From NCBI GenBank assembly GCA_963601185.1, contig CAVCEE010000007.1:1-64000 (forward strand): DNA of 64,000 nt. Direction: 5' to 3'. Made by a program: the position numbers and the translations under genes. Of the stretch, positions 9,050-17,780 are shown in pieces. Under the pieces are notes generated by a model, which ran no database searches, was not told where the DNA came from, and saw only the letters and a program-made list of their open reading frames with translations. The DNA is from Limisoma sp963601185 (GTDB lineage Bacteria; Bacteroidota; Bacteroidia; Bacteroidales; Muribaculaceae). The number at the start of each line of letters is the position of its first letter. Position 1 is the stretch's first letter.

Positions 9050-11914
9050 GTCGTTGACGAGGTACACGCCGTGGGGCAGACCCTCGAGAGTGTTGCCGAT
9101 GTACTGACCGCGCAGGTTGTAGACACGTATCGGGCGGTTCTCGTCGACGGTGATGTCGCCGATGCCTGAAATCTCGTCGCTGAACTGCAGTTCGAACCAA
9201 GGCGAAGAGCCAGAGCGTACCGGCAGTCGGAAATATGCCCGGAAGCCGCCGATATTAAGAACGCTTGAGCCGTCAATCGACGAGCCGGTGGTGTAGACCG
9301 TGCCGTCGCCGTCAAACAGGAACTCCGTGCCGCCGGTGCTCAGTGTGTAAGGATTGAACGTGCCGTTGTAGTAGTAATATTTCAGCGATTCGTCGTCGAG
9401 AGCCGAGCGCTCCATAGGAGTGGCTGACGAATTGATGTCAACGTGGTCAAACAGCAGGAATTCCTTGTCGGCACCCGGCTTCACGATGTAAGGCTTGCCA
9501 GCCTCTATCGAGTTGACAAGGTTGAATATAAGTTTCTGACCGCTGGCACGGGTGAATTCCCACATCTTGGTGCCGTCGCCGAAGCCATCTTCAATCTGTT
9601 CGTCGGTGAGCGCGAACGGTAGGCATATCGACTCGTACTTGTCGGCCTTGAACGAGCGAGTGACGAGTACGGTGCGGTCGGTCACGTCCATAGGAGTGTA
9701 GTCCACATCGTCGTGGAGCACGATTATGTAGGTAGGCGTGTAGTCGTAGATCTCGCCGGTGCTCTCAATGCCGCAGACCGGGCTATTGCCGAGTTCCGAC
9801 ACGATGCCGATGCGGAACTGGTATTTGAAAGAAGTCCCCGGCACCGACACCTGCACCTCGCCGCTCTGAGTAGGCGAAGTCACTGTGCCGACCACGGTCC
9901 ATGTTGCGCCGTCGTCGTTGGTGCAGTAGATGTTGAGCGAGCCGTGGCGGGTCTGGTAGAGGTCATCGTTCATCGCATAGGTAAACGTCGGGTGGAGCGT
10001 GTAGGTCGACTCGTCATATCCATCATCGAGGTTGCCTTTGAGAGCAAACGAACTGAATGCAGGAGAGTATTCAGCCGTGGCGGTGACAACGTCGGTAGGG
10101 TCTTTGGAGATTATGCTCGTCGAGTATGGTGTGCGGACCGTCATACGGAATGCCATCTTGTCGATGCCCACTGGGATTGTCACCTTCTGGGTGCCTGAAA
10201 GTTCGGTAAATTCAGCCAACTTTGTCCAGTCGGTCTGGCTGTCGTATTTGCTGTACTCCAATGTCGCCCCCATTATCTCCGATGTGTCGGTGTTGAGGAT
10301 TTCCCATGACACCTCGGGAGAGTATGTGCGTTTGTAGAAATATTCGCTGTCGGAGAAGTTCGACTTCAGGTCGCCGATGCTGAACGAGCACGGGATTGTG
10401 ATTGTTTCCTGCTCAAAGTCGGCTGACTCGTCCGACCTCCAGTAGCCGTTTTCAACAAGGATGCGGTAGTCGTCCTTGGCATAGACCAGTACGCGGTAGC
10501 GCGCCTTGCTTGCGGAGAGAGGAATGGGCACCACCTCGCTGCCCGACCACGAAGCATTGGCGGGCTCAGCAGCCGTTGTCCACGTTTCGCCGCCGTCGTA
10601 ACTTGCCTCGATTACCACCTTGCCGGTGGCGTTGGCGTTGACATCGCTACAGGTCCATTTCACGGTCTGCACGTTGCAGTTCTGTTGGGCACTGTAGACC
10701 GGATTGTCGACCGATATTGCCACAGAACCATTGAGGTAGTAGGACGATGCAAAAGAGAGGTCGCTTGACCTGTCCCAGCAGAAATATTGTCCCCAGTTTG
10801 CATCGCTCGATTGACCGAAGAAGAGTCGGTCGACTATGAGGAAATGCGTGTAGTATGAGTTGTCGCTTATGTAGCGGGTGCGTGTGCTGGTATCCTTGTA
10901 CCAGTAGACGCCGTAGTCAGTGTTGAGTTCGTAGGTGTCAGTCTGGTAGAGGATATTGTTGTATGAGTCGATTTTCCACAGGGCATACGCTGTTTTGCCG
11001 GATGTGTTGTGGCATGCCCACACCTGGCAGCCGTCGTTTCTCGTTATGCCAATCAGTACCATGCCGATGTCGGCGCTGGAGCCACTCATTCCCACATTCA
11101 TTGTCACTGACGACGCGCCGTAGTATTTGTATGAACCCGTTCGGAAATCGAAGATTTTGCTGTAATCGTAGTCGATGGTTTCTTCCGAACGCCAGCAGCC
11201 GTCCTTGGCAAGAAATTTGAAACTGTCCTTGGGGTTGACCGTGACGCGGAAGCGCGCCGATGCCTGAGGCCACGGCAGAGAGCAGGTGTAAGAGCCGTTG
11301 ACCGACGTTGAGGTGGCTACGGTTTCCCAGGTGTCGCCAAGGTCGAAACTTGCTTCAATCACAGCCTCTTTGAAAATCAGGGAGTTGATGTCGCAGGTCC
11401 ACACGATGGTCTGGAAATATGTGGAATTGTCGCGATTGTAGCCTTGGTCCTTGACGGCAATCGACACATTGCCCTGCAACTGGAATTCACTGGCAACGCT
11501 CGGGACATCGCCGCTGTCGAGGATAAGCAGGTCGGCATTGTCCTTTGTCTGCATCTTGACAAAATATTCGTAGCCCAGTCCTATCGGAGCGCGGCGGCTT
11601 TTCGACTCGTCGTAGCCCGTAGATAGTTTGTACTTCTGGTTTGCGGCAAATTTATCGGTAGAGCGCGAAATGTCGGTGCTTCCGTCCACTGTCCACTGGG
11701 TGTGGATGCCGTCGTCGGAGATGTTGTAGCCGAACCAAACCTGATAGCCTTTTGTTGTCTTGCCGAGCAACGTCATGCTGACGGTTTGCTGTCCGGAGTC
11801 CTGCCCTGAGGTCATCGTCAGCGAAGTGGCTTCGAAAGCCGCGGCATTGGAGGTGGCGATACCAAAGGTCAAGGCAGCCACGAGGAGTATATGTTTAAGA
11901 GTCGTTTGTGTCAT
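9029..11914 (-). CDS. P1: large secreted repeat protein with C-terminal sorting domain
   Basis: 961 residues from the ATG at 11914; the frame also has an upstream TTG at 11932, but the paralogue P3 aligns at this ATG and both have an A-rich leader before it. A signal peptide (about 1-25) is followed by two copies of a ~220-residue unit. Each unit has a segment such as MNVGMSGSSADIGMVLIG, then a GYQVW or CQVWACHNTSGK motif, an FCWD motif, a GETWTT or GDTWET segment and a YRVLVYAKDDYRILVENGYW-like end. Ig-like regions follow, then a domain with LPFALTDEQIEDGFGDGT and EAGKPYIVKPG, and finally a type A sorting tail (YNLRGQYIGNTLEGLPHGVY). I do not recognise the repeat family; an exported surface adhesin-like role is only a guess. 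It is translated just after P2 in a two-gene operon. Confidence 0.8.
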   Translation of the reverse strand: MTQTTLKHILLVAALTFGIATSNAAAFEATSLTMTSGQDSGQQTVSMTLLGKTTKGYQVWFGYNISDDGIHTQWTVDGSTDISRSTDKFAANQKYKLSTGYDESKSRRAPIGLGYEYFVKMQTKDNADLLILDSGDVPSVASEFQLQGNVSIAVKDQGYNRDNSTYFQTIVWTCDINSLIFKEAVIEASFDLGDTWETVATSTSVNGSYTCSLPWPQASARFRVTVNPKDSFKFLAKDGCWRSEETIDYDYSKIFDFRTGSYKYYGASSVTMNVGMSGSSADIGMVLIGITRNDGCQVWACHNTSGKTAYALWKIDSYNNILYQTDTYELNTDYGVYWYKDTSTRTRYISDNSYYTHFLIVDRLFFGQSSDANWGQYFCWDRSSDLSFASSYYLNGSVAISVDNPVYSAQQNCNVQTVKWTCSDVNANATGKVVIEASYDGGETWTTAAEPANASWSGSEVVPIPLSASKARYRVLVYAKDDYRILVENGYWRSDESADFEQETITIPCSFSIGDLKSNFSDSEYFYKRTYSPEVSWEILNTDTSEIMGATLEYSKYDSQTDWTKLAEFTELSGTQKVTIPVGIDKMAFRMTVRTPYSTSIISKDPTDVVTATAEYSPAFSSFALKGNLDDGYDESTYTLHPTFTYAMNDDLYQTRHGSLNIYCTNDDGATWTVVGTVTSPTQSGEVQVSVPGTSFKYQFRIGIVSELGNSPVCGIESTGEIYDYTPTYIIVLHDDVDYTPMDVTDRTVLVTRSFKADKYESICLPFALTDEQIEDGFGDGTKMWEFTRASGQKLIFNLVNSIEAGKPYIVKPGADKEFLLFDHVDINSSATPMERSALDDESLKYYYYNGTFNPYTLSTGGTEFLFDGDGTVYTTGSSIDGSSVLNIGGFRAYFRLPVRSGSSPWFELQFSDEISGIGDITVDENRPIRVYNLRGQYIGNTLEGLPHGVYLVNDKKWVVK

Positions 11915-11956
11915 AACTTTTTCGGTGTTCAATGTTCTACTTCCGTTGATGATACA

Positions 11957-13804
11957 CTATTTCTCCGAGGGGAAGATGATTGTATTAGAGGTGCATTGCT
12001 TGTGCCTCTTTTCGCCGTCGATGGTGTAGACCACATCGATGCCGACGGTGCATAAGCCCTTGGCTCCCGACATCGACTCCAGCAGGATATTGTTTGGCAC
12101 AACCACCTCGACAGTGCCCGATTCCTCGGTATCAAAAGCCTGGAGCGGAAGCCCCTCTGTCTTGTAGTGGTCGAAAGAGTAGGAGACGTATGACTTGTCG
12201 CTCAGTTGCCACAACAGTTTTGAAATCTTGTAGGTTATCTCAACTGTCGACATATCTTTATAGTTGTCGACCGCACCTTTGACGGCGTTGCTGAAATGGG
12301 TGAAGGCCATACTGCCCTCGTCGTAGGTCACCGGGACGATGTCGGACACTGCAGAGATGTTGAACTTCTGCAAGTCGGCGACTGCCGCTTCCGGTTTGAC
12401 GTTGATGCGGAACAGGTATTTGGTGTAGCCCACCGGCACCTTCACATCCTCAGACCCTTCCGGCGAGTCGATGTCGGTGATGTCGGTCCACGTCTTGCCC
12501 TGGTCGACGCTGTATTGGAGGTTGCCGCTACCGAACACGTCCTTCATGTTGTCGGAGCAGTTCCACGTCAGTGTCGTCTGGTATGTTTTTGCGCCGGTAG
12601 CCTCGTCGTATGTGAAACTGTCGGTCGGGTCGATGGCAGACGCGCTGACGCTGCACGACAGGTCGGTTGGTGCAAGTTCTTGGTTGGCAGATGTCGACGA
12701 CCAATATCCGTGGTCTACGACCACGCGGTATTGGTCCTTCGGGTAGACATTGAGGCGGTAGCGCGCCTCCTTTTTGCTGTAGGGCAGGTCGACCGTGACA
12801 GCACCGATTGAATATGCGGTTGTGTAGACCGTTTCCCATGTCTTGCCGCCGTCGGTGCTCTGCTGCACATCAACATTCTTGAGCATATCGAGGTTGACGG
12901 CAGTCACGTTCCACGCCACCTGTTGCTGGTAAGTCTTGTCGGTTGCGTTGTAGACGGCAGGCTTGACTGCCAATGTGAGGTTGGCTCTCATATAGTATTT
13001 GCTGATGAAACTGGGGGTGCTGCTCATATCCCAGCAGAACACCGTTCCGCCAGCATCCGTTATATTGAATTTCCTGAAGAAGAAATATTTAGACGCATCG
13101 GTGGGGATGTAGCGGGTGAACCAACTAAAGTAGCCCTCTCGAAGGGTGACTTCATCGTTGTAGCCGAGATTTGAAAACTCGTAACTCATATCGTATTCTA
13201 CGCCCGCGTATGTGATAAGCCATTTGGTGTATGCCGTTTTGCCAGTGGTGTTGTTGCAACTCCAAATCTGATAGCCGTTGTTTGTAGAGCCGAGCAGCAC
13301 CATGTTGATGTCGGTTCCGCTGCCTTGCCCAGTGTTCATAATAACTTTGGATGCCCCTCCGTAACCGATGTATTCGGCCTTGCCAGGCTGTCCGTTGTCG
13401 TCGATAGCCCCCGTCTCGCGGATGAAGCAGCCGCCGTCGGCAAGGTCTTTGTATTCGTCCTTGAGGTGGATGACGATGCGGTAGTAGTAGGGCGCACTGT
13501 CGGCATCCTTGGTGTAAGTGCCCGACAGGTCGGTGAAGTCGGCAAGGTGCGTCCATTCGGTTGCATCCTTGTCGTGATATTCGAGGGCGATATGGTCAAC
13601 CGCATCGGCACTTATGTCGGTCACGGTGAACTGGACAGAGTTGGTCCATTTGGAGTCAGCCCAAAGATACGGATTTACATAGATTGTGGCCTTCGGTGCC
13701 AACTTGGCTGCGCTGGCAGAGGAAATATCGGTTTCAGTTGCCCTTGCCGGGAACAGGCAACCAACGATAGCGACAGCGACAAATAAATTTCGTAGAATTT
13801 TCAT
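11957..13804 (-). CDS. P2: secreted repeat protein, partner of P1
   Basis: 615 residues with a signal peptide (MKILRNLFVAVAIVGCLFPA). It holds one complete copy of the repeat unit seen in P1 (about 150-380, with IWSCNNTTGKTAYTKW and FCWDMSSTPSFISKYYM) preceded by a half unit ending YYYRIVIHLKDEYKDLADGG. Ig-like segments with GKTWTDI and FRINVKPE follow. Unlike P1 it ends without a sorting domain (TSNTIIFPSEK), so it may be exported but not anchored, or may depend on P1. Its paralogue P4 at 20742-22931 is 114 residues longer because it retains the full first unit. First gene of the P2-P1 operon, with a good promoter at 13862-13892. Confidence 0.78.
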   Translation of the reverse strand: MKILRNLFVAVAIVGCLFPARATETDISSASAAKLAPKATIYVNPYLWADSKWTNSVQFTVTDISADAVDHIALEYHDKDATEWTHLADFTDLSGTYTKDADSAPYYYRIVIHLKDEYKDLADGGCFIRETGAIDDNGQPGKAEYIGYGGASKVIMNTGQGSGTDINMVLLGSTNNGYQIWSCNNTTGKTAYTKWLITYAGVEYDMSYEFSNLGYNDEVTLREGYFSWFTRYIPTDASKYFFFRKFNITDAGGTVFCWDMSSTPSFISKYYMRANLTLAVKPAVYNATDKTYQQQVAWNVTAVNLDMLKNVDVQQSTDGGKTWETVYTTAYSIGAVTVDLPYSKKEARYRLNVYPKDQYRVVVDHGYWSSTSANQELAPTDLSCSVSASAIDPTDSFTYDEATGAKTYQTTLTWNCSDNMKDVFGSGNLQYSVDQGKTWTDITDIDSPEGSEDVKVPVGYTKYLFRINVKPEAAVADLQKFNISAVSDIVPVTYDEGSMAFTHFSNAVKGAVDNYKDMSTVEITYKISKLLWQLSDKSYVSYSFDHYKTEGLPLQAFDTEESGTVEVVVPNNILLESMSGAKGLCTVGIDVVYTIDGEKRHKQCTSNTIIFPSEK

Positions 13805-13861
13805 ATCGTAGTCAGAAAAAAGTAAAAAAGTGGTTTCTAAATAATTATGCTATCTCTGTAG

Positions 13862-13892
13862 CAAATTTACAATAATGTTGTAAATATCACAA
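13862..13892 (-). promoter_or_regulatory. Promoter of the P2-P1 operon
   Basis: On the minus strand a TTG (13892-13890) is followed after 20 bases by TAAATTTG (13869-13862), a match to the Bacteroidetes -33/-7 pattern. The same arrangement with the same -7 box TAAATTTG precedes P4 at 23047-23077. Confidence 0.6.
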
Positions 13893-13935
13893 CTGTCGGC
13901 GGATAAATGTGGCCTGGAATGATGAATTTTAATGA

Positions 13936-13963
13936 AATCGATACGGCGTCACCTACGGGGCGC
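13936..13963 (+). repeat. Tail fragment of the dispersed palindromic repeat
   Basis: ATCGATACGGCGTCACCTAC plus GGGGCGC matches the distal module that follows the palindrome at 23169-23188 and 34398-34417; the palindrome itself is absent here. Confidence 0.5.
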
Positions 13964-13984
13964 ATAGTCTCCTTAAGTGGGTAG

Positions 13985-14026
13985 GAAAAACGAAGCCGGG
14001 GCGGCGCGGTGCGCTACCTCGGCTGT
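13985..14026 (-). terminator. Probable terminator of the barrel gene
   Basis: On the minus strand AGCCGAGG pairs with CCCCGGCT around a GC-rich loop and is followed by TCGTTTTT. It lies 38 bp beyond the stop of the gene at 14064-14870. Confidence 0.45.
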
Positions 14027-14063
14027 TTTGGGGATGTCGGCGGCCGTTGGGCGCTGACTGGTG

Positions 14064-14870
14064 TTAGTAGCCGATTGTGATGCCGGCGGAGAGGCTCTTG
14101 AAGGACGGGCAGAATTCGGTGTTGAGCACGTTCATCGGGCAGTATTTCACATAGACGCCGATTGCCTTGAAACCGAGTTGTCCCATCACATCGACGGTGA
14201 CCTTGCGCTGGTGGATGTTGTCGTTGGTGAGAATCACGTCGCCGTCTTCACGGGCGTATTTGGTTTTCAAACTTGCGTGGGTGTTGAAGTTCACCACTGC
14301 TCCGGCGGAGAAGGAGAAGCCTTTGCCGAACTCTTGGGTGAAGGTTACCGGCATTGTGACGGCAAACACTTTGAGTCGCGAGAACTTGGGGTCGGCATCG
14401 TCAGGATAGTTGCCGAGCGCGATTTTGGAGTCTTGCTTGATGAAGCGAGTAGTGCCCGTCATACGGTAGTTTTTCCAGTCCACGCCGACACCGATGCGGA
14501 TTGACGCGCCTTGGCATGTAGGACGCCAAGCCACGGCGAGGATGTGGTCGATGAAGAATTCAAACGAGTTTGACATTTTCTCGTTCATCTCGGCAGGCTT
14601 GTCCATAGCGTTGACAAAGCCGAAGCCGAAGCCGCCGAAAAGTGCAGAGAAGCGAGAGCGTGAGTGTCGGCCCACCTTGGTGTAGCGGTTGCAGCCGAAG
14701 GGGAGGTCGATTGACCAGTCGTCCATTTGCGTAACAATCGAGTCGGGTGCTTCAACGGTCTCAACTGCGAGGACTGGGAGTGTGTCGCACACTTCAGCCT
14801 CTACTTCCTTGGCATTGCCAGCAAATACGCATGCCATCAATGCCAACATAATGATAGTGAATTTTCTCAT
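14064..14870 (-). CDS. Outer-membrane beta-barrel protein
   Basis: 268 residues with a signal peptide (MRKFTIIMLALMACVFAGNA). The mature part shows alternating amphipathic strands with many aromatic residues, for example SIRIGVGVDWKNYRMTG and FGKGFSFSAGAVVNFNTHAS, and ends in LSAGITIGY with a C-terminal aromatic residue, as expected of a barrel inserted by the BAM complex. It fits the porin-like outer-membrane family of Bacteroidales; substrate unknown. It reads away from the orphan capsid pair and toward P2. Its promoter carries an eight-G tract between the -33 and -7 elements (see 14893-14924), which could make expression variable. Confidence 0.75.
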   Translation of the reverse strand: MRKFTIIMLALMACVFAGNAKEVEAEVCDTLPVLAVETVEAPDSIVTQMDDWSIDLPFGCNRYTKVGRHSRSRFSALFGGFGFGFVNAMDKPAEMNEKMSNSFEFFIDHILAVAWRPTCQGASIRIGVGVDWKNYRMTGTTRFIKQDSKIALGNYPDDADPKFSRLKVFAVTMPVTFTQEFGKGFSFSAGAVVNFNTHASLKTKYAREDGDVILTNDNIHQRKVTVDVMGQLGFKAIGVYVKYCPMNVLNTEFCPSFKSLSAGITIGY

Positions 14871-14892
14871 ACTGATAAAATTTTAACAGATG

Positions 14893-14924
14893 CAAAGATA
14901 TAAAAAATGGGGGGGGTAAAGCAA
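14893..14924 (-). promoter_or_regulatory. Barrel-gene promoter with a G8/C8 tract in the spacer
   Basis: On the minus strand TTG (14924-14922) and TATCTTTG (14900-14893) are separated by 21 bases. Eight consecutive G residues on the plus strand (14909-14916) sit inside that spacer. The start codon follows 22 bases after the -7 box. Confidence 0.6.
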
Positions 14925-14972
14925 GAAATACGGAAAATCTCCTTTTCGCGACGGCAGAGACGTACAGGGAAA

Positions 14973-14980
14973 TAACTTTG
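14973..14980 (+). promoter_or_regulatory. -7 box of the capsid pair
   Basis: TAACTTTG followed by CACC matches TAnnTTTG, 29 bp before the ATG of the small partner gene. It shows the pair has its own transcription start and is not read from a neighbour. The -33 element is not obvious. Confidence 0.5.
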
Positions 14981-15009
14981 CACCGTTGAATCCCTAAAAA
15001 ACAACAATT

Positions 15010-15366
15010 ATGGAAAACACCGAAAACAAGAAACAAAAGGATGCCGAAGACAACGGCATCGGCGAGAACGTGCTCAAGTATCTCGCAGACAATCATCCCG
15101 ACGACGAGGACGCGCTCGAGGAAATCACTCGGCTGCTTGCCGGCGGCACCGACAGCGAGTCAGTGATTGCCGCCCTCTACAAAGGCATCCGCCACGACCG
15201 CGACATCAAGACGGCAGATGAAAGCGGCTATCTGCGCGGCCGCAATGAGGCAGTGGCGCAGGAACGCCAGAAATCATTTGGCAACCGCCCCAAGGACGAC
15301 GGCGGTGCACCCGAAGCCTACGACCTGCCGCTGTTGCGCACCATCCGTCGCAGCGTGTGGGACTGA
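15010..15366 (+). CDS. Small acidic protein upstream of the orphan capsid
   Basis: 118 residues, no signal peptide and no membrane segment; hydrophilic and rich in Asp, Glu and Arg. It starts MENTENKKQKDAED and ends LPLLRTIRRSVWD, with a helix-favouring middle (ENVLKYLADNHPDDEDALEE). I do not recognise the family. In tailed phages the gene just upstream of the capsid gene often encodes a scaffold or prohead protease; the size and charge suit a scaffold or a cargo/adaptor, but no protease motif is visible. The stop TGA overlaps a possible capsid ATG (TGATG at 15364-15368), or lies 53 bp before the more likely one at 15420. A promoter box precedes it at 14973. Confidence 0.65.
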   Translation: MENTENKKQKDAEDNGIGENVLKYLADNHPDDEDALEEITRLLAGGTDSESVIAALYKGIRHDRDIKTADESGYLRGRNEAVAQERQKSFGNRPKDDGGAPEAYDLPLLRTIRRSVWD

Positions 15367-15419
15367 TGGCAAAACCCCGACAACCAACCAAATTCTTTAA
15401 CCTTAACAACAAAAAAATC

Positions 15420-16793
15420 ATGAAAAGCAAGATGAAAAAACTCACAAAAGCATTTATCGGAATGGCAGCCATTGCGGCAGCAGTGGCAATGAGCGGCAAC
15501 CACGGAGCCACGGCATTGGCAATGAGTGTGGTGGCAGGAGTGGCAGGAGGCAAACACGTGGCAGGCGAACCGCTGACCACAGCCATCACCAACGCCGAGT
15601 CGCCCGACCTGCTAGTCAACGAGATTGACCGCCGCCTGGTGAAAATCCGCCCGATGGCCACGCCAATCGACCAACTCTCGCGCTGGGCTGGCGCGAAGCG
15701 TTCGGGAAGCATGGTGGTGGACTACTACAGCGTGGACACCCGACCCACCACGGCAACGGTGACCAAAGGCTGGACCGGCTGCACCGACACCACCGGGGCG
15801 GCACGCTTCCAGAAATGCTCGCTTGTGGTCAACGACCCCGACCTGTTTGAAGCCTCGGAAACAATCCTCGTGAAAGGCGTGAGCGGCTACAAAGCCAACG
15901 GCAAGGAGCAGAGTAACCAAGACCTTGTGCTCTATGTGCAGAAGAAGGACGATACCTCCGGCTCGCTCAATGTGGTGGCAGTCAACGGACAGACCATCGG
16001 CGAATTTGCCAACTGCGTGCCGACCATCCCCGAAGGCACGACGCTGATACGCATGGGTCGCGCCGCTTCCGAACTCGACGTGCAGACACCGCAATTTGAG
16101 GCACTTCCGCAGAAGTCGCAGAACTATTGCCAGATTTTCAAGATGCAGATAGAGCAGAGCACCCTCCAGAAGATTGCAAACAAAGAAGTGGGGTGGACGT
16201 TCAGCGACCAGGAAGAGGCAGCCATCTACGACATGCGCCTCGGTATGGAGAAGAACTTCCTCTTCGGTGTGAAGAGCCGTGTGGAGGACGTGAACAAGCA
16301 CGAAACCATTATGCTCACCGGCGGCATCTGGGATCAGGCAGGAGGCGAGTTCCGCTACAAGAAGTCGTCGCTCACGCAGAAAGTGATGGTGTCGATGATG
16401 CGTCAGGCATTTACCGGCAATGCCGGCAACAAGCGCAAGATTCTCATTGGCGGCAGCGGACTCATCGAACTCCTCAACCAAATGGAGCAGACTAAGGTGG
16501 TGCTTGCCGGCGAAAACATCGTGAAATGGGGCATCGATTTTTCGGAAATGCACTCCAAGTTTGGCAAACTCTACATCCTCTTGTCGGAGGTGTTTGACGA
16601 ATGCGGCATGGAGTACAACGGTATGATTATCGACCCGGAATACTTGCAGAAGTACAGCCACATACCGTTCACCACCGAGCAACTCAACCTCAAGCAAGCC
16701 GGAGTGCGCAACACCGATGCCCTGGTGCTCACCGAAGCCTCGTGCATGACGCTCCGTTACCCTAAAGCCCACCTGCGCATCATCGGCGAGTAG
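15420..16793 (+). CDS. Orphan phage-type major capsid protein (SU10/HK97-like)
   Basis: 457 residues from the ATG at 15420, chosen because an A-rich leader precedes it; GTG at 15357 and ATG at 15366 are in-frame alternatives. The body resembles SU10-type HK97-fold capsid proteins: RPMATPIDQLSRWAGAKRSG near the N-terminus, then KSQNYCQIFKMQIEQSTLQK, FSDQEEAAIYDMRLGMEKNF, FGVKSRVED, and a C-terminal part with YNGMIIDPEYLQKYSHIPF and LTEASCMTLRYPKAHLRIIG. The N-terminal ~50 residues are basic and then hydrophobic (MKKLTKAFIGMAAIAAAVAM), resembling a signal sequence or a cleaved arm. No terminase, portal, protease, tail or integrase gene lies nearby; neighbours are a barrel gene and a transporter. 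The family call rests on remembered sequence pattern. Options are a domesticated capsid or encapsulin-like shell, or the last remnant of a prophage. Confidence 0.72.
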   Translation: MKSKMKKLTKAFIGMAAIAAAVAMSGNHGATALAMSVVAGVAGGKHVAGEPLTTAITNAESPDLLVNEIDRRLVKIRPMATPIDQLSRWAGAKRSGSMVVDYYSVDTRPTTATVTKGWTGCTDTTGAARFQKCSLVVNDPDLFEASETILVKGVSGYKANGKEQSNQDLVLYVQKKDDTSGSLNVVAVNGQTIGEFANCVPTIPEGTTLIRMGRAASELDVQTPQFEALPQKSQNYCQIFKMQIEQSTLQKIANKEVGWTFSDQEEAAIYDMRLGMEKNFLFGVKSRVEDVNKHETIMLTGGIWDQAGGEFRYKKSSLTQKVMVSMMRQAFTGNAGNKRKILIGGSGLIELLNQMEQTKVVLAGENIVKWGIDFSEMHSKFGKLYILLSEVFDECGMEYNGMIIDPEYLQKYSHIPFTTEQLNLKQAGVRNTDALVLTEASCMTLRYPKAHLRIIGE

Positions 16794-16820
16794 GAATTTT
16801 CGGGATTTGCGGATAATGCC

Positions 16821-16828
16821 TACCTTTG
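16821..16828 (+). promoter_or_regulatory. -7 box of the EamA transporter gene
   Basis: TACCTTTG followed by CACC, an exact TAnnTTTG match 27 bp before the start at 16856. It separates the transporter from the capsid gene transcriptionally. Confidence 0.5.
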
Positions 16829-16855
16829 CACCAACAAAAAAACAATCTTTGAAAC

Positions 16856-17761
16856 ATGTGGTTAAGTTTAGCGTTTCTGTCGGCGGCACTGCTCGGACTC
16901 TATGACGTGTCGAAAAAATATTCGCTCCGCGACAATGCAGTCATTCCAGTGCTTTTTTGCAACACCCTTATCTGTTCACTCATCTTCCTGCCCCTCGTGA
17001 TAGCGTCGGCTACCGGCTCGGTAGCCACCGAATCGCCAGCCTATGTCACGCCGTGGGCGTGGAGCGAACAGCGGTTTATAGTGCTGAAAGCCTTCATCGT
17101 GCTCTCGTCGTGGATTTTGGGCTATTATGCCATCAAGCATCTGCCCATCACCATCGTAGGTCCGGTCAACGCCACGCGCCCGGTGATGACCCTTGTGGGC
17201 GCACTCCTCGTGTTTGGCGAGAGGCTTAACCTTTGGCAATGGGCAGGCGTAATCCTTGCCGTCACATCGTTCTACATGCTCAGCCGCAGCGGCAAGAAAG
17301 AAGGCATACGCTTCAGCCATAACCGTTGGATTTATTTCCTTGTGGCGGCGGCGCTGCTCGGCGCGGTGAGCGGACTCTACGACAAGTTTCTTATGTCGCC
17401 GTCGGGCGCAGGGCTCAGGTCGATGACCGTGCAGTGCTGGTACAACTTCTACCAGTGTGCCATTATGTGCGTGATTCTCTTCGTGGTGTGGTGGCCGATG
17501 CGCGCCGCTTCGCCCTTCCGCTGGCGATGGTCGATAGTAGGCATTTCCGCATTCATTGTCCTTGCCGATGCCGTCTATTTCTACGCACTCACCTATCCCG
17601 ACGCCATGATTTCGGTGGTGTCGATGGTGCGCCGCGGCAGTGTCATAGTGTCGTTTGTGTTTGGCGCAATGATATTCAGGGAAAAGAACCTGAAGGCGAA
17701 GGCACTCGACCTGCTGCTCGTGGTGATGAGTATGGCGTGCCTCTGGATAGGCGGACATTAA
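16856..17761 (+). CDS. EamA/DMT-family transporter
   Basis: 301 residues with about ten hydrophobic segments arranged as two repeats of five, typical of drug/metabolite transporters. The first EamA half ends with GPVNATRPVMTLVGALLVFG and ERLNLWQWAGVILAV; the second ends SVVSMVRRGSVIVSFVFGAM, FREKNLKAKALDLLLVV. Such proteins exchange amino acids, nucleotide sugars or other small metabolites across the inner membrane; the substrate cannot be told. The start MWLSLAFLSAALLGLYDVSK runs straight into helix 1. It has its own promoter box and a strong hairpin terminator. Confidence 0.88.
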   Translation: MWLSLAFLSAALLGLYDVSKKYSLRDNAVIPVLFCNTLICSLIFLPLVIASATGSVATESPAYVTPWAWSEQRFIVLKAFIVLSSWILGYYAIKHLPITIVGPVNATRPVMTLVGALLVFGERLNLWQWAGVILAVTSFYMLSRSGKKEGIRFSHNRWIYFLVAAALLGAVSGLYDKFLMSPSGAGLRSMTVQCWYNFYQCAIMCVILFVVWWPMRAASPFRWRWSIVGISAFIVLADAVYFYALTYPDAMISVVSMVRRGSVIVSFVFGAMIFREKNLKAKALDLLLVVMSMACLWIGGH

Positions 17762-17780
17762 TACAAAACAAGTCAAAACA

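Noticed and set aside
15612..16889. Minus-strand frame of 425 codons over the capsid gene
   Set aside because: Overlaps the well-supported capsid frame; composition is that of an antisense shadow.
14064..17761. Prophage in this segment
   Set aside because: Only the capsid-like gene and its small neighbour are phage-like; no integrase, terminase, portal, tail or lysis gene and no attachment repeats were seen.
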